Counted from the stretch's first letter, positions 52,393-60,669 are shown. The stretch: 64,000 bases of DNA from Auraticoccus cholistanensis (GCF_009742705.1 NZ_WPCU01000001.1:7088-71087); one strand, 5' to 3'. Numbers and translations: made by a program. The notes: a model not told the origin generated them from the letters alone.

Positions 52393-53058
52393 GTGGCCAC
52401 CACGATGAGTCAGTTCAAGCTCGGACCCTCCTCGCTCACCGAGGCGGTCTTCGAGTCGCTGCGGGCACGGATCATCAACGGCGAGATCGCCCCGGGTGAG
52501 AAGGTCACCGAGCAGCGGCTGGCCTCGGAGTACGGGGTGGCCCGGCCCACGGCGAAGTCCTGCCTGGAGCGGCTGACCGCGCTGGGGCTGCTGCGGCGGG
52601 TGGCGCACAAGTCGGCGGTGGTCCCGCAGCTGGGGGCGGCCGAGATCGACGACCTGTTCTTCGCGCGGACGACGTTCGAGGAGGCGGCCACCGCGCACCT
52701 GGCCGCCTCGCGCCGGGTCCCGGGCGAGACCGAGCGGGCGCAGTCGCTGATGGAGGCGGCCGCCTCGCGGGAGGACTTCGCCGAGCAGGTGCAGGCCGAC
52801 ATCGCCTTCCACTGGTCGCTGATCCGCGGGCTCGACAGCGAGCGGCTCACCCGGATGTACGAGATGATCTCCGGCGAGATCCACCTGACCATGGGCCAGT
52901 TCGCCGCCCACCGCCGCACCACCCCGTCGACCGTGGTGGCCGAGCACGCGGCGGTGATGACGGCGATCGCGGCCGGGGACGTGGACGGTGCCCGGGCCGC
53001 GATCGCCGACCACCTGGCCCGCTCCCGGGAGCGGGTGCTGGCCCAGCTGGAGGCCTGA
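52393..53058 (+). CDS. GntR-family regulator with FCD domain
   Basis: The 221-residue regulator has a GntR winged helix (about 15-80; LTEAVFESLRARIINGEIAPGEKVTEQRLASEYGVARPTAKSCLERLTALGLLRR) and an all-helical FCD effector domain (about 90-215, with metal-site residues such as H in DIAFHWSLIRG and EHAAVMTAI). FadR-type GntR proteins usually bind TNGTNNNACNA-like palindromes. A perfect TTGTATACAA lies at 30.2 kb. GGAGGT six bases before the GTG fixes the start. It may control the adjacent divergent genes, the GH43 gene and the sulfatase-linked importer. Confidence 0.88.
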   Translation: MATTMSQFKLGPSSLTEAVFESLRARIINGEIAPGEKVTEQRLASEYGVARPTAKSCLERLTALGLLRRVAHKSAVVPQLGAAEIDDLFFARTTFEEAATAHLAASRRVPGETERAQSLMEAAASREDFAEQVQADIAFHWSLIRGLDSERLTRMYEMISGEIHLTMGQFAAHRRTTPSTVVAEHAAVMTAIAAGDVDGARAAIADHLARSRERVLAQLEA

Positions 53059-53064
53059 GGCGGC

Positions 53065-54126
53065 TCAGCCTCGCGGGCGGAGGAAGGTCGGCACCTGCGG
53101 CGTCGCGCCGTCCTCGCCCCAGGTGAGCACCGCCGCGTACATCACCCGGCGCTTCTGCGGGTCGGTGACCAGGCCCTCGTAGGGGCAGGGCTCGCCGTCC
53201 GGCGGGCACACCCAGCCGTGCAGGAACATCCGGTCGGGGCCGTCCTCGGTGACGACGTCGGCGCCGCCGGGGCCGCACAGCCCGGTGTTCCCCTGGTCGA
53301 GCAGGACGTGCTCGGGCTTGTCGGCGAAGGACCACAGGTCGGTGGAGCGGCGCCACACGGTGGCGTAGCGGCACTGGTCGTACCAGTTGGCCGAGGCCAG
53401 CAGCACGTACTGCTCGCCGCGCTTGACCATCACCGGGTTCTCGATGCTGTCGTCGTGGCGGAACAGCTCGGCGCTGACCGCGCCCTCGGCCAGGTGCAGG
53501 CCGTCGGCGGTGAGCTCGACCATGCGCAGCGTGCCGGGCGTCTTCTGGGTCTTGTAGGTGAGGTAGCGGCGGCCGTCGGTGTCGACGAAGGGGGCCGGGT
53601 CGATCACGCCGGAGGTCTGGTTCGGCCGGTCGGCGACCGGGTCCTCGCCGCCGTTGACCGGGCAGATCAGCGGGGTGTCGGAGGGCTCGTAGGGACCGGT
53701 CGGGCTCTGGGAGACGGCGGCGCCGATGCACCGCTGGCCGCCGAAGCCGGCGGCCGGGGCGGCGAACCAGAGCACGTAGCCGGCGGAGGTGCGGTCGACG
53801 TCGGGGGCCCAAGCGGCGAGCGTCTTGGTGGTCCAGTCGGGCCAGCGGGTCAGGGCGTTGCCGGGCAGGGCGGTCCAGGGGCCCTGCGGGTGGGTGGCGG
53901 TGGCCATCTTGACCCGGCCGCCGGTCATGAAGGCGTAGTAGCTGTGGCCCTCGCGGAAGATGCCGGGGTCGGCGGCCGGGTCGAGGACCGGTTGCGGGAC
54001 CGCGGGGTCGGCGGCGGCCTGGTCGGCGGTGGGGCTGAGACCGAGGCCGAGGGCCACGGCGAGCGCGGCGAGGACGGCCACGAGGCGGCTGGCGCGTCGG
54101 GCGGGGGCGGGTGGGTGCGTGGGCAT
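53065..54126 (-). CDS. Secreted GH43-family glycosidase
   Basis: This 353-residue protein has a signal peptide (cleavage near QAAA at 39) and a five-bladed propeller of GH43 type. The catalytic residues are visible: general base in AADPGIFREGHSYYAF, the pKa modulator in IDPAPFVDTDGRRYLTYKT, and the general acid in SIENPVMVKRG. GH43 enzymes are arabinofuranosidases, xylosidases or arabinanases acting on plant polysaccharides. Only the catalytic domain is present. It is convergent with the GntR gene, six bases apart. Confidence 0.88.
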   Translation of the reverse strand: MPTHPPAPARRASRLVAVLAALAVALGLGLSPTADQAAADPAVPQPVLDPAADPGIFREGHSYYAFMTGGRVKMATATHPQGPWTALPGNALTRWPDWTTKTLAAWAPDVDRTSAGYVLWFAAPAAGFGGQRCIGAAVSQSPTGPYEPSDTPLICPVNGGEDPVADRPNQTSGVIDPAPFVDTDGRRYLTYKTQKTPGTLRMVELTADGLHLAEGAVSAELFRHDDSIENPVMVKRGEQYVLLASANWYDQCRYATVWRRSTDLWSFADKPEHVLLDQGNTGLCGPGGADVVTEDGPDRMFLHGWVCPPDGEPCPYEGLVTDPQKRRVMYAAVLTWGEDGATPQVPTFLRPRG

Positions 54127-54146
54127 GAAGACCTCCGGGAAGGCTT

Positions 54147-54161
54147 TACAACATTGTAGAA
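54147..54161 (-). promoter_or_regulatory. Operator candidate shared with the 30.2-kb importer
   Basis: TACAACATTGTAGAA is identical over 15 bases to 30231-30245. On the minus strand it contains TACAAT, a good -10 box for the GH43 gene, which starts 21 bases away. A common regulator for the GH43 enzyme and the sulfatase-linked importer is the simplest reading. Confidence 0.55.
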
Positions 54162-54232
54162 GCCGGACGTCGCGAACTTATGGCGCGGTTCGGCCGGTGT
54201 CAACAGCCGGCGGCGGAGACGGGTGGGCGACG

Positions 54233-54745
54233 ATGGCGGGTATGCAGGAGTTCACCGAGCTGGACCAGTGGCGCGAGCCCCTCGAGCGGATGCGGGCCTG
54301 GGTGCTGGCCGGGGTCGAGCGGCAGGACGACGCCTTCCTCGACCGGTGGAACCACGACTGGGCGACCAAGGTCGGCGTGGTCGCCGCCTACCTGGAGCCG
54401 GGGCAGCTGCGCCCGGACGAGACCTGGAAGCTGCAGGCGCTCGGGGTGGTGCTCGGGGACGCGATGGCGCTGCGGACGGCTGCCCGGTGGGTGGAGCTGC
54501 ACGACGAGCAGGGCACCGACCCCTGCCTGTGGCTGGGCACCAGCGACACCAAGCTCGTCTTCCCGATGACGATGATCGCCAAGCGGGTCGAGTCCGGTGC
54601 GACGCTGACGGTGCAGGACCTGATCGGCATGGTCGACTTCGTGGCCGAGGCGGCCCTCGAGCCGAGGGGCGTGGCGGAGGACTCCCCCTCGGAGGACGGG
54701 CTGGGCCGGCGGGTGGCCCGGTTGGTGCACCGGCTGCGCCGCTGA
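54233..54745 (+). CDS. DUF3806 domain protein
   Basis: The 170-residue cytoplasmic protein shows the DUF3806 pattern: LQALGVVLGDAMAL then the block DTKLVFPMTMIAKRVESG. The family has no known function. GGTGGG precedes the ATG; another ATG nine bases later is possible. It starts 107 bases from the divergent GH43 gene and shows no link to its neighbours. Confidence 0.82.
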   Translation: MAGMQEFTELDQWREPLERMRAWVLAGVERQDDAFLDRWNHDWATKVGVVAAYLEPGQLRPDETWKLQALGVVLGDAMALRTAARWVELHDEQGTDPCLWLGTSDTKLVFPMTMIAKRVESGATLTVQDLIGMVDFVAEAALEPRGVAEDSPSEDGLGRRVARLVHRLRR

Positions 54746-54793
54746 ACGCGGCGCAGCGGAACAAAGCTCGAGGCCCGGCGGGTTGTCGCTGCC

Positions 54794-55561
54794 ATGACCG
54801 ATGTCGCCGAGAAGGCCACCGCACTGCGCGCCCTGCACACCGCTCCCGAGCTGCTGACCGTCGTCAACGTCTGGGACGCCGTCACCGCGCGGGTGGTGAG
54901 CGACGTGCCGGGGACCAGGGCCCTGGCCACCGCCAGCCACTCCGTCGCCGCCTCCCGCGGCTACGAGGACGGCGAGAACATCCCGGTGGAGGAGATGATC
55001 GCCGAGGTGGGGCTGATCGTGGCCAGCACCTCGCTGCCGGTGACCGCCGACCTCGAGGGCGGCTACGGGGCCGCGGCCGAGACGGTCCGCAAGGCCATCG
55101 GCGTGGGGGCCGTGGGCGCCAACATCGAGGACCAGCTGAAGCCGCTCAGCGAGGCGGCCGCGCAGGTCGAGGCGGTCATGGCGGCCGCGGCTGCGGAGGG
55201 TGTCCCGGACTTCGTGCTCAACGCGCGCACCGACGCCTTCCTGCTGGGCGCGGAGGACCCGCTGCGCGAGGCGGTGACCCGCGGCCGGGCCTACCTGGAC
55301 GCCGGTGCGCCGGTGGTGTTCGTGCCGGGCAAGCTCGACGAGGAGCAGATCAGCACCCTGGTCGAGGCCTTCGGGCCGCAGCGGCTGACCACCATCGCCG
55401 TGCCCGGGTCGGTGCCGCTGCGCCGGCAGCAGGAGCTGGGCGTGGCCCGCGTCTCCTACGGACCGTGGTCGCAGCGGGCTGCGCTGACCGCGCTGGCGGA
55501 CCTGGTCGAGTCCGTCCACGCCGGTGGTGGGCTGCTGGAGGGCGTGCGTCCGCTCAACTGA
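54794..55561 (+). CDS. Isocitrate lyase/PEP mutase-family enzyme
   Basis: The 255-residue TIM-barrel protein has the family motifs: VNVWDAVTARVV at the N-terminus, TADLEGGYG (metal aspartate), GANIEDQLKP (metal glutamate) and VLNARTDAFL. It lacks the KKCGH loop of isocitrate lyase. Candidates are oxaloacetate decarboxylase, methylisocitrate lyase or carboxyvinyl-carboxyphosphonate mutase types; short actinobacterial members of this kind are mostly unassigned. It stands alone on the plus strand, 48 bases after the DUF3806 gene. Confidence 0.88.
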   Translation: MTDVAEKATALRALHTAPELLTVVNVWDAVTARVVSDVPGTRALATASHSVAASRGYEDGENIPVEEMIAEVGLIVASTSLPVTADLEGGYGAAAETVRKAIGVGAVGANIEDQLKPLSEAAAQVEAVMAAAAAEGVPDFVLNARTDAFLLGAEDPLREAVTRGRAYLDAGAPVVFVPGKLDEEQISTLVEAFGPQRLTTIAVPGSVPLRRQQELGVARVSYGPWSQRAALTALADLVESVHAGGGLLEGVRPLN

Positions 55562-55664
55562 GGGGCGCCGTGCCGGGCCGGGGGTGCCGTCTGCGGGAAG
55601 GGTCGTCAGACCGAGGCCTAGCCTGGGTGCGACGTGACCAGGTAGGCCTGCAGGAGGAGGCGGC

Positions 55665-56102
55665 GTGGCGACCTTCAACGTCCCGGCGCATCCGGGCTCC
55701 TCCTCGCCCGAGGTGTCCCGACGCATGTCGCGCGCTCCCCGGCGGGACACGGCTGCGGAGGTGGCTCTGCGCCGCGAGCTGCACCGGCGGGGTCGCCGGT
55801 TTCGGGTCGTGCTGCGGGTGCCCGGCAACAACCGCCGCACGATCGACATCGCCTTCACCCGGCAGAGGGTCGCCGTGTTCGTGGACGGCTGCTTCTGGCA
55901 CGGCTGCCCCGAGCACGGCACCAGCCCGACGTCCAACGGGGACTGGTGGCAGCAGAAGCTGCAGGCCAACCGTGCTCGCGACGCCGACACCGACGCCCTG
56001 CTGCTGGCACAGGGCTGGACCTCGCTCCGGGTGTGGGAGCACGAGCCTCCGGATGTCGCCGCGGACCTGGTCGAGGCGGCTCTCGAGCTGCGTAGGCACT
56101 GA
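55665..56102 (+). CDS. vsr: Very short patch repair endonuclease (Vsr)
   Basis: The 145-residue enzyme nicks at T:G mismatches made by deamination of 5-methylcytosine. The family signature is complete: SRRMSRAPRRDTAAEVALRRELH, catalytic D61 in TIDIAF, and zinc/active-site residues in FVDGCFWHGCPEHG (C76, H79, C81). The GTG start follows GAGGAGG closely. Vsr genes normally sit beside a cytosine-5 methyltransferase; none lies within the window, so this one is solitary. Confidence 0.93.
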   Translation: MATFNVPAHPGSSSPEVSRRMSRAPRRDTAAEVALRRELHRRGRRFRVVLRVPGNNRRTIDIAFTRQRVAVFVDGCFWHGCPEHGTSPTSNGDWWQQKLQANRARDADTDALLLAQGWTSLRVWEHEPPDVAADLVEAALELRRH

Positions 56103-56225
56103 CGCAACTCGAGCGCCCCGCAGGGACGCCGCAGCGTCGCACCCCTAACGAGGAGGCGGTCACAAGTGCCGTCCGGGGGCGGACGTCGGCCGGGGCTGTG
56201 GCGCACCGACCGACGTCCGAGGCCG

Positions 56226-56870
56226 TCAGCTCCCGAAGGCGGTGAAGCGGTTCAGCTTGTTCCAGGTGACGATCTTGTCCTGGTGGTACCAGACGCCGTT
56301 GCGGGCAGGCTCGTCCGGGTCGGCGACCTTGTAGCGGGTTTGGTCGTAGCCGACGATCGCGATGTAGTGGCCGGCGCTGTAGGAGTCACCGGCGACCTGG
56401 TTCATGTTGATGACCACGGGATAGCCGTTGAAGATGCTGACCTCGACGCGCCGGCGCAGCCGCTCCTTCAGCGTGCCGGCCGGCGGGATGTAGAGCCGGT
56501 AGCGGAACGACTTGCCCACCAGGCCCAGCCGTTCGTTGAGGGTCTTGGCGATCTCCTGGGGGTCCTGCAGGCCGTGGCTGCCCTGAGGTCCGACGCCCAT
56601 CTGGCGACGCAGGGCGTCCTGCGTCGGGTACTTGCCCCTGGCCGTGAGGGCGATCCGGGCCGACGCCGGGGCGCACCAGTTCTGGGTGGCCTGCCGCCGG
56701 TACTGGTACGCCAGCACCTTGCGGTCGGGGATGGTGGGCTCGGGGATCGGGGGCATGGCGGCGGCGGTGTCGGCCAGGTCGGGCAGGGCCGCCAGACCCA
56801 CGCCGAGGCCGAGTGCTGCGGTGACGCCGAACGCGCGCCGGCGGCTCAGGGGGATGGGGGTGTCGCTCAT
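56226..56870 (-). CDS. Secreted C39-like cysteine peptidase
   Basis: The 214-residue protein has a twin-arginine signal (LSRRRAFGV; cleavage near TAAA-M at 38-39). A C39-like papain fold follows, with C66 (TQNWCAPASARIAL), H168 (AGHYIAIVGYD) and D184 (KVADPDEP) as catalytic residues. Folded export by Tat fits a cysteine peptidase. Substrate unknown. It lies 118 bases after the GntP permease gene on the same strand and may be transcribed separately. Confidence 0.85.
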   Translation of the reverse strand: MSDTPIPLSRRRAFGVTAALGLGVGLAALPDLADTAAAMPPIPEPTIPDRKVLAYQYRRQATQNWCAPASARIALTARGKYPTQDALRRQMGVGPQGSHGLQDPQEIAKTLNERLGLVGKSFRYRLYIPPAGTLKERLRRRVEVSIFNGYPVVINMNQVAGDSYSAGHYIAIVGYDQTRYKVADPDEPARNGVWYHQDKIVTWNKLNRFTAFGS

Positions 56871-56988
56871 TGGTGGAGCCTCTCCTGTAGGGGGTGGGCT
56901 CAGCCGAACACGCCGAGGGGTCAGGAGCGGGTGCAGTCCTGGCTGCTCCCGGTGAACTCTGCGGGTCCTCGGACCTGACTCGACGGGC

Positions 56989-58407
56989 TCAGGTGAGGAG
57001 GGCCACCGCCAGCGCCATCGGCAGCGAGATGATCGACGACAGCGTGGTGACGAGGGTCAGCGACTTGAGTGCGCCCTGCGTGGTGAGCCCGAGCAGCGAC
57101 CTGAACATCCAGAAGAAGTTGCTGTTGACGTGCAGGGCGCACAACGAGCCGGACGCGATGGCGAGGCCGATGGCGATGGGCGAGATCTCCAGCTGGCCGA
57201 GGACGGGCGCGATGATGCCGGCCGCGGTGATGGCGGCGACCGACACCGAACCGATGGCCGCGTGCAGCACGGCGGCGACGGCCCAGGCCAGCAGCACCAG
57301 CAGGACCAGCGGCGCATTCGCGTCGGCGGTGAACAGGCCGCCGAGGATCTGATCCAGCCCGGTAGCCTCGATGACGGCCCCGAGGGAGCCGCCGACGCCG
57401 GTGATCAGCAAGATCTCGCCGGTGGTGTGGAAGCCCTTCTTGAGCGCCTCGGAGGTGCGGTACTCGCGCAGCACACGCCGGGCCAGCAGGAACGCGCCGA
57501 GCAGGCCGACGAACAGGGCGATGTTCGGGTCGCTGAGCAGCTGCAGCGAGGAGACGGCGAAGCGAGCGATGGAGCCGGCGCTACCGATCATGCCAGCGAC
57601 CCGGTCGGCGAGGCCGAAGAGCTCGGCGAACGCGCCGGCGGCGATGAGCAGCAGCGGGACGACCACCGGCAGCAGCGAGACCTTGAGCGGCGGCAGCCGG
57701 CGCTCCGACGCGCTCGGCCCGGCCTCTGCGGCGGCTTCGGCCTCGGCCTCCTCGACCTCGGCGGCGGTCGGTTCGTCGACCTCGTCCGTGTCGGGCTTCC
57801 ACAGCCCCATCCGCACCAGCAGCGCGAACAGCAGCGTGGTGAGAACCGCTGTGACCGGGCCGAAGACGAGCCCGAACAGCAGCCAGCTGCCCAGCGGCAC
57901 CCCGATCAGGCCGGCGATGGACACCGCCGCCAGCCCCGGGACCACGAAGACGTAGCCCGAGAAGATGCCGGTGCCGATCGCGCCCGCCAGGTAGCCGAGG
58001 CCGCGACGGCCGATGTGCGGGGCCGCCGAACGGGCGATGGGGGAGGCCAGCACCACCTGCACGTCGACGTAGATCGAGGGGAAGATCGTGGAGAGCGCGG
58101 CGGCCATCGCGTAGGGCAGGCGCCGGGCGCCCACCACGCGCAGCAGCCCGTTGACCAGCTTGCTGAACGCGCCCATCGAGTGCAGCAGCGACCCGATCAG
58201 CACGCCGAACCCGATCAGCAGACCGACCTCGACCATGATCGAGCCGAAGCCCTCGGTGATGGCGGTGACCGTGCCCTCCACCCCCACGCCGGCGGCCAGG
58301 CCGAGGTACAGGCAGGCCAGCACCAGCGCGATCACCGGGTCGACCTTGAACCGGATGATCAGCACGACGACGGCGATGATCGCGATCAGCGTGTGCATGG
58401 CGGCCAT
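56989..58407 (-). CDS. GntP-family gluconate/organic acid permease
   Basis: The 472-residue membrane protein has about 12 predicted helices and the GntP family blocks STIFPSIYVDVQVVLASPIAR, LLITGVGGSLGAVI and LCALHVNSNFFWMFRSLLGL. The family moves gluconate, glycerate or related sugar acids with protons. A charged Glu/Ala-rich loop (about 220-250) separates the two halves. ATG 58407 follows AGAGGAG by 5 bases; the longer frame has no membrane character. No kinase or dehydrogenase lies beside it, so the substrate is open. Confidence 0.9.
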   Translation of the reverse strand: MAAMHTLIAIIAVVVLIIRFKVDPVIALVLACLYLGLAAGVGVEGTVTAITEGFGSIMVEVGLLIGFGVLIGSLLHSMGAFSKLVNGLLRVVGARRLPYAMAAALSTIFPSIYVDVQVVLASPIARSAAPHIGRRGLGYLAGAIGTGIFSGYVFVVPGLAAVSIAGLIGVPLGSWLLFGLVFGPVTAVLTTLLFALLVRMGLWKPDTDEVDEPTAAEVEEAEAEAAAEAGPSASERRLPPLKVSLLPVVVPLLLIAAGAFAELFGLADRVAGMIGSAGSIARFAVSSLQLLSDPNIALFVGLLGAFLLARRVLREYRTSEALKKGFHTTGEILLITGVGGSLGAVIEATGLDQILGGLFTADANAPLVLLVLLAWAVAAVLHAAIGSVSVAAITAAGIIAPVLGQLEISPIAIGLAIASGSLCALHVNSNFFWMFRSLLGLTTQGALKSLTLVTTLSSIISLPMALAVALLT

Positions 58408-58426
58408 GCGAGCTCCTCTCGGCGCT

Positions 58427-58457
58427 GAGGTGGTGAATCTAGCGAGTCCACCACCTC
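58427..58457 (-). promoter_or_regulatory. Inverted repeat flanking the -10 box of the permease gene
   Basis: GAGGTGGTG and CACCACCTC are perfect 9-base arms around 13 bases. Between them, on the minus strand, lies TAGATT, a good -10 box about 30 bases before the GntP start codon. The layout suggests an operator. Confidence 0.45.
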
Positions 58458-58612
58458 CGCCCGGGAGGGGGCCAGAACGCTGCCGGCGGTCGAGGGACGG
58501 AAGCCCCGCATCGTGCGTCACCACCGTTGCCTCGCGGTCCGTGGACAGCAGGGCGTCCCTCCACGCACCCGTTGGCTCGAGCTGCTGCAGGCTCCCCCAC
58601 CGGCGTCGGCCG

Positions 58613-59266
58613 TCAGCGGCCCGCCTGGTCGCGATCGGACTGCGTGTAGCCGGTGTCCTCCCGCACCTGCCGGGCAGGCAGACCGCCGGCGCGGGCCTCT
58701 CGCATCCGCGACACCATCGCCGCCGTGGCTCCCAAGGCAGCGCCGGTGCCGGCGGCGGTGTAGGTCATCGAGCGCCGGGGGTCGACGCCGAGCTCTTCGC
58801 CCACCTCGATCGCGTCCTGGTTGGCGCCCATGTACAGGAACGTCCAGTCGTAGACCTCCTCCTGCTGGCTGATCAACGCCTTGATCGCCGGGTGGGTGTA
58901 CTCGCGACTGGAGTTCTCGTGGCCGTCGGTCATGATGCCCACCACCACGTTGCCGGGCCGTGCGTGCTCAGGCAGCGCGGCCAAGCGCTCGCCCGTCGTG
59001 TGCACCAGCCTCGCGATGGCGTCGAGCAGAGCGGTGCTGCCACGGGGAGCCAGCTCCAGCGGGGGCACGTCGGCGATGTCGAGGTCGCGAAACACCTCCT
59101 GGTACTCGTAGTCGAACTGGGCCAGCGTCATGGTGCAGAGGCCTGGCTGCGCACGCTGCTCGGCGACAAAGGCGTCGAAGCCCCGTTCCGTGGCGGTCTT
59201 GATGGCCTGCATCGAGCCCGAGCGGTCGAGCAGCATCGCCAGGTGGGTGAAGGTCGGATCGGTCAT
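58613..59266 (-). CDS. VWA domain protein
   Basis: The 217-residue protein is a von Willebrand A domain with an intact MIDAS: D14-R-S-G-S18, the GSTALLDAI threonine, and MTDGHENSS. A C-terminal tail of about 45 residues contains an Ala/Gly-rich stretch. There is no signal peptide or membrane helix, so it is cytoplasmic. Such proteins act in metal-dependent protein contacts, often in stress-linked complexes. Its ATG overlaps the stop of the upstream gene by 4 bases, tying it to the HTH-like protein. Confidence 0.88.
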   Translation of the reverse strand: MTDPTFTHLAMLLDRSGSMQAIKTATERGFDAFVAEQRAQPGLCTMTLAQFDYEYQEVFRDLDIADVPPLELAPRGSTALLDAIARLVHTTGERLAALPEHARPGNVVVGIMTDGHENSSREYTHPAIKALISQQEEVYDWTFLYMGANQDAIEVGEELGVDPRRSMTYTAAGTGAALGATAAMVSRMREARAGGLPARQVREDTGYTQSDRDQAGR

Positions 59267-59655
59267 GAGCGGTCCTTTCGTGAACGTCGAGCGCGGAAGG
59301 TGAGCGGGGCGGCGGGTTCAGACGGCTGGTACTGCCCGGTACGGAAGTCGTAGCGGGCCCGGGCGATGCCCTCTGCTCCGACCCGCCCGTGCTCGGCGTA
59401 GCCCCCGAGAACTGTCGTGCGGGCCAGTCGCGGAGACAACGTGTTCGGGGCGACGCCGGCGGCCTCGGCCAACGAGCGGACAGACTGCCCGGCGAGGACG
59501 CCGTGGGCGGCGATCTCGTCGATCAAGGCGTCGATCTTGTGCTGAGCCGAGGAGAGAGCCGCCAGCGCGACGGCATGGTCGTCAGTCGCAAGATCCCGGG
59601 CGGCGGACTCCAGGGCCGCCACGGCGGCGTCCATGAGAGTGATGTCCTCGTGCAT
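59263..59655 (-). CDS. Small HTH-like protein upstream of VWA gene
   Basis: The 130-residue protein has an acidic helical N-terminus (about 1-55) and a short helix-turn-helix-like region (SVRSLAEAAGVAPNTLSPRLART, about 58-80), then a basic tail. I do not recognise the family. It resembles small DNA-binding partners that choose promoters for the gene they precede. An inverted repeat lies exactly on its start codon, so autoregulation is plausible. Translation is coupled to the VWA gene. Confidence 0.75.
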   Translation of the reverse strand: MHEDITLMDAAVAALESAARDLATDDHAVALAALSSAQHKIDALIDEIAAHGVLAGQSVRSLAEAAGVAPNTLSPRLARTTVLGGYAEHGRVGAEGIARARYDFRTGQYQPSEPAAPLTFRARRSRKDRS

Positions 59656-59671
59656 ACGGCAAGTGTATGCA
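59651..59671. promoter_or_regulatory. Inverted repeat over the start codon of the HTH-like gene
   Basis: TGCATAC and GTATGCA are perfect 7-base arms around GGCAAGT. The left arm contains the ATG of the small gene. It could be an operator or an RNA hairpin that hides the start. Confidence 0.45.
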
Positions 59672-59757
59672 ATTGCTGCACATGCGCAAGAGAAGGTCGT
59701 CAGGGCCCTGCCTCTGCAACACGCCCACCGGACCTGACGTCGGGCACCCTTGGGCGC

Positions 59758-60669
59758 GTGACCACGAAGCAGCTTGTGCTGCGTTACCCCGGCGTCTGTG
59801 TCTCGTGTACGACAGGCCTGCCTCCGGGCGCCCGTGCGATGCGGGACTCCAGTTCTCGACTGATCTGGTGCCTGCCGTGCTCGGAGCCGGTCAGGCCGGA
59901 CGTCCAGGCTCCAGCCGAGCCCTCTCTGCCGGCGCCATCGATCGCCCCGGAGGCGTCAGGGGCCAGTGCGCCACCGGAGATGGTGGCGGAGGCCGGCCGG
60001 ACAGGGTGTTCGAGTGCTGTCCAGGCCGCGGCAGGCGGCTCCGCCCAGGAGGAGTACCGACGCAGGCGAGCTCGCTACCGCCAGCGGGTGCGTGACCGGT
60101 TCGGCTACCTCGCGCCCGTCGTGCTGGCTCTGGTCGGCGAGCCGCAGCACGTGCGGGCATGGGCACGAGGGGCGAAGGGGGAGCGGTTCGTCGGTCAGCT
60201 GCTCGACCAGCTGGTCGCCGCGGAGCCCGGCGCGCGCGTGCTGCACGACCGCAGGTTTCCCGGCTCCCGGGCCAACCTCGACCACGTGGTGGTGTGTCGC
60301 AGCGGAGTCTTCGTGGTCGACGCCAAGAACTACCGCGGTCGCATCGAGGTACGCGGTCGGTGGACGGGTTCCCCGTCTCTGTGGGTGGGCGGACGTCGAT
60401 CCACCAAGCTGGCGGAGGCGGTGGATCGTCAGGCGCAGGCGGTGCAGCGACTGCTCGACGCGACGACGGTGCCCGTCAGGGTGCAGCCGGTGCTGCTGTT
60501 CGTCAACGGGAACTGGTCGATCGGCGCTGTGCGGCGCTGTGTCGGCCGGGTGCAGCTGCTGGCCCCGCGGTCGTTGCGGAGACGCCTGAGGGGGCCGACG
60601 CTGCTGAGTCCCGAGGTGGTGGTCGCAGCTGCGGACCAGTTGAACCGCGAGCTGCTATCGGCGTCCTGA
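59758..60669 (+). CDS. Zinc-ribbon NERD-domain protein
   Basis: The 303-residue protein begins with a zinc ribbon (C14-x2-C17 and C38-x2-C41). A flexible Pro/Ala-rich linker (45-95) and a basic helix (99-115) lead to a NERD domain (about 137-255) with GAKGERFVGQLLDQL, NLDHVVV and VVDAKNYRG. NERD domains are predicted nucleases; D175, D188 and K190 match the expected catalytic pattern. The GTG at 59758 begins the ribbon; a longer frame upstream has no recognisable features. The ribosome site is weak, so a leaderless mRNA is possible. Confidence 0.82.
   Translation: MTTKQLVLRYPGVCVSCTTGLPPGARAMRDSSSRLIWCLPCSEPVRPDVQAPAEPSLPAPSIAPEASGASAPPEMVAEAGRTGCSSAVQAAAGGSAQEEYRRRRARYRQRVRDRFGYLAPVVLALVGEPQHVRAWARGAKGERFVGQLLDQLVAAEPGARVLHDRRFPGSRANLDHVVVCRSGVFVVDAKNYRGRIEVRGRWTGSPSLWVGGRRSTKLAEAVDRQAQAVQRLLDATTVPVRVQPVLLFVNGNWSIGAVRRCVGRVQLLAPRSLRRRLRGPTLLSPEVVVAAADQLNRELLSAS

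Noticed and set aside
54794-55561. True isocitrate lyase of the glyoxylate shunt
   Set aside because: At 255 residues it is far too short, and the KKCGH catalytic loop is absent.
55665-60669. A complete defence island
   Set aside because: Vsr and a NERD protein are present, but no methyltransferase, restriction enzyme, helicase or toxin pair accompanies them.
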